In this document: positions 23,528 to 35,100 of the stretch, piece after piece | Layout: every line of letters starts with the position of its first letter | Numbering within the stretch: position 1 is the first letter of the stretch | NCBI GenBank assembly: GCA_947247005.1 | Contig: OX365953.1 | Location: 27,216,784-27,280,783, forward strand | Length of the DNA stretch: 64,000 bases | Origin: Spisula solida | Lineage: Eukaryota; Mollusca; Bivalvia; Venerida; Mactridae | Direction of reading: 5' to 3' | Program-made: the position numbers and the translations under genes | Notes under the pieces: generated by a model | Told to the model about the DNA's origin: nothing | The model's input: the letters and a program-made list of their open reading frames with translations, nothing else | Database searches by the model: none

Positions 23528-24462
23528 GTCTAGTTGGTATCGTGTTTATGTTATACAATGTACATATCAAAAGGTGTGATCAGAAGATGTAGCGTTATGA
23601 TTCATACTAGTGTATTGACGCACTTAGAAGTGGGCACTATGTAACTCACCTGACGCAGTACTTAGTGCAGGTTGGTTAATCATTTTCAATCTCTGACTAA
23701 AATATAAAGATACAACAAGAGCCTCATAGATCCTGTGGCGCTCACTTGCTAAACTTTACTAAACTTTGAAATACACTTCTATGTATTGATAACCGGACAA
23801 TTTGAAAATGTTCACAAGTATGTGACAGGACGATCAATATCAGTATCAAGGCAATGAGATGGCAGTGTGGTTGAGTGGTTTAAGCGTCAGGCGTGTGATC
23901 ATAGGAAGTGTGCGATTCACCTGACTCAACTTCGTACTTGCCCTGAAGATCATCAAAATAAACATTTTGACCAAACTTCATGACAGTCAGGTATTTAAAC
24001 GAAAATTTTAAGGAAACAATGAACTAGTGTGTCAAACTCATCCGTGTTCAGAATCCTTTTTTGTCTAAAGTCCTGGGTATGATGCTCCCCTAAGACAAAA
24101 TATTAAGTGCTTCAGATACAAAATCAACAACAATATATTTTGTAAACAAATAATTTAATGTTATATGCATCACAGTATTTTTAACATGATATATATCTAA
24201 CAAACGCTTTCACCTACCTTCAATGTAAATCAACCATACATTATGTTTAAAAATAGGTAGGGGACTTCTGTATTGCTTGCAATTCTCAATGACTTGTTAA
24301 AGAAGTTTTACAACATATACTAATCATACAAATCAATCTGTACACCTTCTTATCTTATCCATTGCACAAGGGTATTAAGAAAGCCGCCAGCTTTATATTG
24401 ATGAGCTTACCTATTTTTCAAAACCACAAAATATGTTTAATAACAACAGAAAGTAACAATAG

Positions 24463-24663
24463 GGCAACCTCACTAGAGCAGCCCTCCCTTGAGCAACCTC
24501 ACTAGAGCAGCCCTCCTTGAGCAACCTCACTAGAGCAGCCCTCTCTTGAGCAACCTCACTAGAGCAGCCCTCCTTGAGCAACCTCACTAGAGCAGCCCTC
24601 CTTGAGCAACCTCACTAGAGCAGCCCTCCTTGAGCAACCTCACTAGAGCAGCCCTCTCTTGAG
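24463..24663. repeat. 28-29 bp tandem repeat, about seven copies
   Basis: The unit is GCAACCTCACTAGAGCAGCCC plus a variable CTCCTTGA/TCTCTTGA end. The unit sequence resembles the terminus of the ACAACCTCT MITEs, so the array probably arose from a MITE end. Confidence 0.9.
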
Positions 24664-25162
24664 CATCAGCCTATGTTTCACAACATTATCATTTTGATCC
24701 TGAAGTAACCGTTTATTATCAATCCAACCTCTCCATAGCATCAACCTCTGTGCCACAGCCACACTTTGTGTTTCCCAATTAAATGAATGTTGCTATTACA
24801 GGCCTGGTAACTTGCAATCAATCTTAAACCTGAAAATCCCAGTTTCAAAGCCTCAAACTCTATTTTTCAATATAAAAAAGTAGGAAACTTTTAGTCAAAA
24901 GTATCAAAATGCTAGTGGAACCCCTGTGCCGCTATAGAGAGGTTGTACTGTGTGTCAAACTCATGATTCCAGTTCAAGGACGTCAGGAGAAGATGTTACA
25001 CTACAAAAGGTTAGATGTTTTAGAGGTTTCACAAGGGGCTGATTCAAGGGCCATTTTGATTATATTGTACTGGATGTCACCATTTTATAGCAAGAATGTA
25101 TTTATCAGTAAAGTACTGAGTATGGAATGGTGGCCTAAAATGCAAGTAAATAATACAATAAC

Positions 25163-25458
25163 ATACATGCCAGATCTCCTGCATCATGCATGAGTCCCAA
25201 GCATTTGATACTCTACTGATGCATGTGACTGGAGGCCAATTGATCATATCTAATGCATTTCTTGGACGCCCTTTTTTGTTGACACTTTGAAATTGATCAC
25301 AAATATTAGTTCGAATTGCATTATATTGACATAAAAGTAAATAGGTGAAAACAGCATATAAACTTAAATAATTTAAGTTGAAAGTTTCAGCAAGAAAAAT
25401 CTCCCTCATTTTAATGAAATCTCATGCAAAAGGGTTAGCAAAACATAGCATGTATGCA
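25163..25458. mobile_element. MITE, ACATGCCAGATCTCCTGCAT family
   Basis: The left end ATACATGCCAGATCTCCTGC and the right end near GCATGTATGC are inverted. A relative in opposite orientation lies at 38818-39170 in the first intron of the membrane-protein gene; shared interior words include CAGCAAGAAAAATCTCC and its complement. Confidence 0.6.
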
Positions 25459-26025
25459 ATATTGAGGGTCAAAATGATTTTATTTTAAATTATTAATAAC
25501 GACTTTGATTTAAAAAATAATCGAGTTTAATGCATCTCAGCAAGTGCATGGTATGTACGGTGTTACTGTGTCATATTGTCGAACTGATCCCAAAGACAGT
25601 TGCTAATTTACTAGCGCCCGTGGCTATTGTTACCTGATGAGCGATAATTATTGTAATCCACGAAGGTGCGAAAAATAGAAAACAACATCGTATGGAGTTA
25701 TGTAAACACGTGTGAATATGCCGTTGTTGTTTCTCAGAGGTAAACCATACAAAAGATAAACAATTTTAACGGCCGTTTGCCGCTCTGTGGAGGTGTCGTT
25801 CTATGGAGGTTAAAATAAGAGTGAAAACGAACAGGGGAAATAAAAGTGCCGCTTCTCGGAGGTTGCCGCTTCTCAGAGATGCCGTTTCGGGAGGTTATAC
25901 TGTATTTAAGGCCAGTAAAAGTGCTGAAATTCAAAGAAAAAATCTTTAAAACATAAGAAAACATGCTATCTGGGAAAGTAGACCTGGTAACATATTTCAA
26001 CTATATACAAATTATCTTAAGATAC

Positions 26026-26237
26026 TGTAAACCAATTTACTTTCGCGAATAGTAACATTCCCGTTTTTATGATTGTCAGCATATTCGCGACTACAAATTT
26101 TCGGGTTTTTAAGTTTCCCGCAATGTCAATATTAATGTTTTGAGCACTTGCCCGGCGGTTCAATTTCGTGAAATTCTACCACTTGCAAACTCCATGAAAT
26201 TAAATTGCGCAAACTAGTTTCTAGGTTTACAGTATTT
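26026..26237. mobile_element. MITE with ATACTGTAAACC termini
   Basis: The left ATACTGTAAACCAATTTAC and right GTTTCTAGGTTTACAGTAT are inverted; the interior has CG-rich words such as TTTCGCG and CCCGCAATG. A TA target is likely. Confidence 0.65.
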
Positions 26238-26326
26238 CGACCTCCGTTCACAATGAAAATCTATCACTCAATATGTAATGGTGTGATAACCAAGGTTGTA
26301 TTCTGTTAACTAGTAACTCATCAATA

Positions 26327-29300
26327 TCAAGTTTTCACTTTAACTGGGCGTGGTCGAAGTTCAGAAGCACCATGTGCATACTGACATGATGCTGAGTCAC
26401 GGGGACAACCATCAGGATGGTTCTCAAAAAACCAACACAATGTCGTCTTAACATAATCCATTAAGTCTTTATCACTTGTCTTCTTTTTTCTTCCCTCAAA
26501 TGGGTCAGTAAGAGTGAAGTCCCTTAGTTGAACCATTCCTCCAGAAACTGCAATAGAAATTGAAACTAGCGTGGGTTTTTGTCACAAAATTGTATGTCCT
26601 CCCACAAGGGGCTGTAACTCCAACAATACTCATCCAAACTTAAATTGCTGACAATATGGGCAACTAGGCTTAGTAAGATATGCATGTGTAGTTACATTGA
26701 AATCCGACCAATAGTTGAGGAAAACAAGTGCAGACAAACTTTGTAACATGCAAGCAGACATCAAGCAAGAAAAACAATACGTCTACCCAATTATAAGTGA
26801 GAGAAATCATAATGGGTTTTAGTAATTCTACTTTTAGTTTTCCATGTAAAAAATCACTTTGGCATTCAATAATAATAAATCAATTTGTTCAAACAAATAT
26901 TAGTTTTCATTTGGATTTGACATTCGTTTTGAATAATTGGTCAGTCACATATACATGATTGTAGTCAAGTCAGCCAAGTTAATTTTTCAAGAATTAATTA
27001 TCAACCAGTACAACCATTCTCTTCCAGAAGCATTTTGTACCACTCCACATGTGTAACAGTAAGACATAACCTGTAACCATAACTCATTATGAAAAAACTA
27101 AGCTGGTCGGGCTGACTAAAATTAAACACCAAAACAACACTAACATTAACTTTGATTAAAAATAATTGTACCTTGAAATATATGGCAGCTATTTCTGAGT
27201 AAGGTTTGGAGACCGCCACATTCAGATTTCAATTCCTTCAATAATTCAGCATCAAAAAGGACAACAGCATCTGCTACTGTGATTTTACCTCCCTTTCTCC
27301 AAGGAGATCCATCGTAACGAGCCTTCGTCTCACAATTGTCACAATTCAATAAACAATCAAACACCTCTTTAATCACTTGTTCCTTAACCTCTTTCCTTAC
27401 AGTTACACAATTTCTGGTGACCTCAGTCTTACTTCTTGGAGTGAAATCCGCCACCCATTTATCGTCGCTCGGATTACCGATACACCCATTGATATGTGAA
27501 GTATTATCATTTTGTGTTACCACGGAAACAGTACTATCACATCTTGATGTTATATATAACTGTCTACATTGGTCTATAACTGAATCCTCTGATGTATCAT
27601 AAGTTCTTTCTCTACCTATAAAACACACCTACAATAGGAAAAGAAAACATATAAGTTTCAGCAAAACAGAGCCTCCGTAGCTCAATGGTTAGCGCACTTG
27701 CCGTCTAATCTGGCTACGGTTGGAAGCACTCATATGCCTGCCATATTTTAGCAGAAAGCTGACTGAAAAATAAAGACTTTGCGCAGCACATTTTTTTTTT
27801 AAAACAAATGTTATTCCCCAAAATCAACTCATGTTAATTGTTATTTTTAACGATATAACATACCCGGTAATCTGGAATCAAATCCACACCCTTCAAACCT
27901 GCGCTAGAGGATGCTTGAAATAAACAAACCCCAGCCTTAAGCAGTCAGTTTTCATGCACATCCAATGTTTCAGTGAAGGTGAGTCTGTACTTAAAGCACA
28001 TATAAGGAATGGTCAGAAAACATCATTCAATAATGGTAGAAAAGGTAGCAAAATGTCTAGGTATTTTCCAGCTGGCCTTATTATTAGTTTTAAGTTGCAG
28101 TCAAACATTTGACTATCAATATCTTATTCAAACACAAGCACCGACAATGGGGGCTGGACGCTGGACTTCTTCATACTTGATAGTATGTACCCTTGCTCAT
28201 CTGGGTCATCACCATAAAACAAGTCTTGAGAGTCCTGGTAAATTTGTCCTATAAGATAAAAAATCTGACTGTGGAAAAAGATTGTTTACTCAAAAGTATG
28301 TAATTAAACTATAGGGTACTAGTACAGTGCAATCTGAGAAAACCGAACACCCTTCGGACCGCCTGATTTGTTCGGATTTCACAAGAGTTCGGTATTGTGA
28401 AAGTACAACTGTTTTGTTATCTTAAATGCGTTGTAGTTGGCCTTGATTGGTGTTGTTTAGTATCAGGCGCCAATATGTGCATAACATGTGTCGGATGTTT
28501 AATGAGGGGCTTCTAATAACAAATATAAATACAAAAATACCTTTTATTTATACCAATCGTTATAATGTCAACGATGATATCCGAAGTATCACAAAATAAA
28601 GTGTCATCTTTAAATTAACGCATCGTGAAAATTACTAATATTTAAGTGGACATATTAAAACACGATAGACCTAAAGAACAAACAATTCATAGCATGACTT
28701 AAGATACAAGCGAGGTAAACTATTTTATGCAATACGCTCTGCTGAAAGCACACATTGTTACATGAAAGAGAGCTCATCGTAAAAAGTATGAGTAAATATC
28801 ACGCCTTCGTAATTATTACGTTACACTTCTATCAACAAGATTTAAATGGGCAATTAACGCCTTCGTAGCAGAGGCCTACGACGGTTCTTTATACAGTTTT
28901 TCACGCATTCCCTGGGGTTATTTAACAAATTGATTGTTTGGTAATTTGTTTGTTCGGTATTTAAGCTTTGATTTGTGTGTATTATTACTAGTTGGGGGAC
29001 AAAGTAGCCGTCGGTATTCAGATTTCGCAAGGTTCCGGTTTTTCAAACAGCTTTTGCATTGAGTTAAAGAAGAGAAATTCCGAGACCAAAATATTTGGTC
29101 GGTTTGGACAACATTCCGGTTTTCCCACATGTCGGTTTTCTCAGATTACACTGTATGTATGGTTTTATGTAGGATATGTCTTGATAAGAACCCTTTACCC
29201 GTTTAGTTGATGGAATTCTCAGCATATCTTCTTCTACAGTAAATCCGCACTTTTCGCCGACAGTTTTCACAAAGTCTAGATAATGACGGTATTTTCCGAC

Positions 29301-32138
29301 ATCATCTTTCCCGTTTTCAACACTTCGATGAAAATCAAACCTTGTATTGAAATCCCAGAAACAACACGGCAGCACAAAGTAACAACATGTATATGAAGAC
29401 CTGGAAAAACAACAACAACAAGTAGGTATAAAATCAAACCTGTCAGTGAAGACCACCAAAACGGCAACAAATGGTCGTAAAAGTCACTCTGTACTTATAG
29501 GCAATATATTTATCCATATCAATTGATTACAGGTATGGTGTGATGTAGTGACTATCCCATACAGGAGAAATGTACAATGCTCAATTTAATATTTGCTTTT
29601 GTATTACAAATCAAGCGTCTTCAAGATTCTCCCCACTTATGAAAACATACAGCCGGGATTATAAATATAGACAATTTATCAGGAGCCTGTTGCCTAACCA
29701 AACTGCTACAGAGCGCTATGTAGCGCTGTGCTATGAAACTGCTTGCTACAAAAAAGCGCTACGTAGCGGACAAAGCGGAAAAATTATATGCTGCTGGCGA
29801 GCGCTCAGGGATAGCAGACCCTAGCTTAACAAAGCACTACCCAAGCGGTCCATTGGACTAGAAAGCGCTCACCTAGCAAGTATTAAGAAAAACGGCATAC
29901 TATTGGTGAGCACTGCTCGCAGCATATTGTTGCATTGACATAGGAAAGCGCTTGATAGCGCAATTTGGAAGCAACTTGGTTAGGCAAAGGGCTCCAGCTG
30001 TTCAATTATGCTAGAAGGTCGAAGATCACGTCAAATTCTCCGTACTATGAATATTCTCAAAGTATTACCTTGCTGCCATCACTGGTATCCATGGAGTTAG
30101 TTCATCACTATGGTTACCTATCAACCAATCAATGTCAGGAAATACACTCTCAGCTGATGGTGTTATAGCCAGTTCCTAAAAACATAATGATTAATACAGT
30201 ACAACCCCTCTAGAGCAACACCCTTTGTGAAACACAACGTGTAGTTGTTGTAGGGGGGTCATTCAGCTTTTTGATTGCTGTAACTACATGTAGGTAATTC
30301 AGCTATTTCATTTGACAGATGGGACTTGGGCGGAAAACTGACTGATACACCTAGAATAGAACCAACATCAACACATAAAAAGATATATCACTGAAAGTGA
30401 TGAATACTCCCAGATACTGCTAGACACAGTCACTCCAATATGCTCTGACAATATGCACAACTAGACTTTGGAAATTAGACCAATGGTTACAGAGAAATAT
30501 GTGGACAAATTCATAAGTGTAAAAAAACCAAAGGGCTATAACTCCCTTAAAATTGATTCGACCAACATGTGCCGACGATATGAACAACTAGACTTGGTAC
30601 TGATCAGTCATGCAGTTACCTTAGTTACACCGGTACATGGAAATCAGACCATTGGTTACAGAGAAATAGCGCAGACAAATTTTGCACGGACCAACCGACA
30701 GACCTACCAACCTGAAGCATGACTCAAATATAGCCCCCATATACTTCATATCTGTGGGTATAATTAAGTGAAAGCTAAAAGTGCTTTCTTAGATTGGAAG
30801 AAATGCATAATTACTAGTGATAGGAATGAATACCAAAATCAACATTCGAATATTCGAAATGCCTATTCAAATATATTCCTTACTCATTACAAATCTTATC
30901 TATTTGTCCTCTTCCATAATCTCCCAAACTGACAATCATATTTATTTCCCCATTCTCAATAAAACCTACTTAATGTTGGGTAATAAAATTCAAATATAAA
31001 CGTTGGATTGAAATATTCTGCCGGTTTCCGAGTATTCGGTCCCATCTCTAATAATTACTACGAGTATTCGGTCCCATCTCAAATAATTACTTTTATACCT
31101 TCAGAATCGTTTCCGGACCATACAAATCCCAAATCTTTCTCTTCCTGACATCAACACCATAGCCAGGATGCTGTAAATTGAAATTCCAAGAATAATGTTC
31201 AACAGTGAATTTCCAATGATAAAACAACCGTTGTTGAAAACTGGCACCAATCTCCCCAATTATCCTGAGTAGAAATCTCCGCTCAAATTGAGTTAACATG
31301 AAAAAAATTATTAAAGCTTTATAATCATGGGGCCTGGCCCTGATCTCCCGAAACATCTCAATTTGAGCTCAATCTCAACTTGAATGTTATCACCTATTGG
31401 TTTAGACAGTTTTCATGCAAAAGTGTACTCTAAATTGGTATAACAAAACAGAAACATTATTCTGAGTTTATTACAATATCCAGAGCTCGAGCTTCATATT
31501 CATCTCAAATTCAGACTCGGATTTCAGCAAAATCTCAAATTGAGCTGAGATTTATACTTGAGATACTTCGGCAGATCAGGGCCTATTCTTCTTGCCGAGA
31601 TTGACTTAATATTGATATTAAATAACGAGCAACAAATAGTTAAACAAGTAATTAAGAATTGCAAGCAATATAGAAGTCCCCTACCGGTTTGAGGCCATTT
31701 TCAATGTTTCTGTTGCCATAGCAACCACAATTTTTGTCAGAATCAAAATAATTTTGGTCGTGCATAGTCCCCTTATTGCCCCCATCCACATATCAAGTTT
31801 CATAAACCTAGCTTGAAAACTGTTTGAGTTATGGCAGGATCCAGATTTGGGCATATTTTCACTCTTTCTGTTGCCTTAGCAACCACAATTTTTGTCAGAA
31901 TCAACATATTATTAGACGTGCATAATCCCCTTATTGCCCCCTATCCACATACCAAGTTCATAAACCTAGCTTGGAAACTGTTTGAGTTATGTCAGGATCC
32001 AGATTGTTTGACGGACGGACGGACGGACGGACGGACGGACGGACTGACTGACTGACTGACTGACTGACTGACTGACTGACTGACTGACTGACTGACTGAC
32101 TGACTGACTGACTGACTGACTGACTGACTGACTGACTG

Positions 32139-32170
<32 letters not shown>

Positions 32171-35100
32171 AGGGCAAACCTATAGTCCCCTCCGGTCAAA
32201 AACCGGTAGGGGACTAATAAAAATAGGAATTATGTTAAAATTGAGTTTTTAAAAGTGAGGCGATCATTTAACAGAATACGTAGCGAACATCAGGGTTTTC
32301 ATCATACATGTCATGATGTACATATGTATTATCAATAGAAGAGGTAGTATTTAATGACAGGCCATTATTTACAAGTTGTCCCTTTAGCGAACCAAGGTTG
32401 TACATCTCTAAATACTAAATAGTGAGATACTACCTTGTTGTGCCAAAGGGACAAGGTACAAAATGTACATTGGAAAGCATCGGTTTTCAGTGTTAAATTT
32501 GTGATCATGATATAATACATCAGTTGCAAACAAAACTCTGGAAGAATGTATAACTGCGAGAATAGTTAGTTTGTGTTATTTTGAAGAAATTTAGTAAGAA
32601 AGGGTTAGACTTATTATAATATATTAAATCAGAACTAACCCCTTCTGATGCAAGTATATGTACCAGCAAGCCATTACCACATCCTAAGTCAACAAATGAT
32701 TGTTTCTTCACCAATCCTTTCTTCTCTCTATCTTCTTTCCATAGAAGCTGTTCCAAATAAAGTAATCAGGTATAATATGTGTTTAAATGAGTTGTTACCA
32801 GCAATTAGATTAATGCTCAGCCTAGCAGTAGGGTTACAGAGCCTACATTTTGTAGCAGTGGGGATACAGAGCCTAGCAGTTGGGACACAGAGCCTAGCAG
32901 TAGGGATACAGAGCCTACATTTTGTAGCAGTGGGGATACAGAGCCTACATTTTGTAACAGTGTAGATACAGAGCCTAGCAGTGGGGATACAGAGCCTAGC
33001 AGTAGGGTTACAGAGCCTACATTTTGTAGCAGTGGGGATACAGAGCCTACATTTTGTAGCAGTGGGGATACAGAGCCTACATTTTGTAGCAGTGGGGATA
33101 CAGAGCCTACATTTTGTAGCAGTAGGGAAACAGAGCCTACATTGTGTAGCAGTGGGGATACAGAGCCTACATTTTGTAGCAGTGGGGATACAGAGCCTAC
33201 ATTTTGTAGCAGTGTAGATACAGAGCCTAGCAGTGGGGATACAGAGCCTAGCAGTAGGGTTACAGAGCCTACATTTTGTAGCAGTGGGGATACAGAGCCT
33301 ACATTTTGAAGCAGTAGGGATACAGAGCCTACATTTTGTAGCAGTGGGGATACAGATCCTACATTTTGTAGCAGTGGGGATACAGAGCCTACATTTTGTA
33401 GCAGTGGGGATACAGAGCCTACATTTTGTAGCAGTGTAGATACAGAGCCTAGCAGTGGGGATACAGAGCCTAGCAGTAGGGTTACAGAGCCTACATTTTG
33501 TAGCAGTGGGGATACAGAGCCTACATTTTGTAGCAGTTGGGATACAGAGCCTACATTTTGTAGCAGTGTAGATACAGAGCCTAGCAGTGGGGATCAGAGC
33601 CTAGCAATGAGGATATAGAGCCTCGTAGTGGGGATACAGAGCGTAGCAGTGGGGATATGGAGCTTAGCAGTGTGCAGTGTGGATCTCCACAGCTAATTTT
33701 AGTCAAACGTACCAAAAAGACCCTTCAGATTTAGAAGCTAGTGGCTTTAGTTCAGTGACTTTACAACATTAATGAAGACTGATTGTCGAGTTATTGATCA
33801 GAACATTCAACGCGTTCAGGAATTTTTAAAGTCATAAAAATAATGTGCCTTATTCCACAACTGGGAACAAAAGATGGATTGGATCATTGAAATGAAGACC
33901 TATAAATATAATATACTAACAAGGAGATAAGTTGCTATGGCAACATCTTCAAAAACATACTTCTGTGCACTGGTTTTCTCTGGCCATATCTGTAAAGATA
34001 TGAAAACAATAAAACTATTAATAAAACTGCATACGAAATTGCAAGAATTTATTAAATTTAACCCATTGAAAATAAGTCTGAAGCACTGAATAAAAAAGGA
34101 ACATTTGAAGTTAAAAAATGAAACAGTATATTGGATATATGGTATTGGTATATGGTACCTACATTCTATCACCATTACAATGCCAGGCAGGTAGGCATAT
34201 GATTAAGAATTAACCTTCATTTAACTAGCTGGCAACTTACCAAATCACTGAATTTATAATCAGATATTACCACTGTAATATATCATTTACAAGGTTTAAG
34301 AAAACCTTCATTTCAAAATGTTCATAACTTCATTAAATTTTGGTGAAATCTAATAAATTTTCTATGGTTGTGACTTTTGAGATTTCACAAATTTTACAAA
34401 CCTTTGCAAGTGGTATCCCATATTTATTTTTCAGCTCACTGTACAACTTGCTATAGCCCTCAAGAGATACTAAGCATAAAGATGTCAAATCAGTTTTCAA
34501 AGATGGTTGTTCACTCCATCTGGCAAGTTTTTTTAGAAGGAAATTAGTCAACCATGTCCCTGAAATTCTCCTCACTGAGTCTAAGGATAAATCACACAAA
34601 CTCGTGGACAAGGTTATCCTGGAAATAAAGAAATCTTTCACAGATTGCAATTCTGGATTTATTTTTGAACATGTTCAATATTCCTGGGCACCACAGATCG
34701 ATGTTGGCTGCACACCACCGTGAGAGAAAAAGTCTCCCCAGGGAGACTCGAACACAGATTTCCACAGGTTTGGAAGCCCAATGACCAGGGAAAGATAAAA
34801 AGTCAAGGGTTGCTGAACAGCAGAAAGCAGCCCTCGAAAATTGGTAACTTAACTTTTTTTCTAATAGACTTAATAAATATTAACAGAGACCCAGAGGAAA
34901 CATGAATATTAATTAATTTCACATTACCAAGACTTAGTACCAAGACATAAACACTCAGCAAAAATTCACACTTTCTGAAAACAGTCAGTTTGATGCACAG
35001 GTAACTGCATCATTGATAAAGATTAAAAAATTGTTGTTGTTTTTTGTAAAATTTATGTTAGCCTAACATTAAATAAATTTTACAAAAAAAACAACACTTT

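Larger units (their letters stand above)
20140..26320. other. Gene-free repeat-rich interval
   Basis: No exon is supported. Features seen are listed separately (MITEs at 21067-21491, 21187-21410, 21933-22462, 22626-22797, 23279-23527, 25163-25458 and 26026-26237; tandem repeats at 22150-22421 and 24463-24663). At 20150-20700 lies moderately GC-rich sequence with several frames but no recognisable protein. A class-II tRNA-like stretch lies at about 23862-23940 and is decayed. Confidence 0.5.

Noticed and set aside
24463..24663. Regularly spaced short repeats resembling a CRISPR array
   Set aside because: Units abut with no unique spacers, and the DNA is animal nuclear DNA. It is an ordinary tandem repeat.
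28009..28254. Plus-strand frame with a signal-peptide-like start
   Set aside because: Lies antisense within a TRMT44 intron with no further exon or motif.
31987..32199. Minus-strand Ser-Val-Ser-Gln repeat proteins
   Set aside because: Translation of the (TGAC)n tract in two frames; no gene context.
32648..33439. Long plus-strand frames reading repeated AVGIQSLHFV
   Set aside because: Direct translation of the 30-bp minisatellite (30 is a multiple of 3); interrupted by stops at block boundaries and inside a TRMT44 intron.
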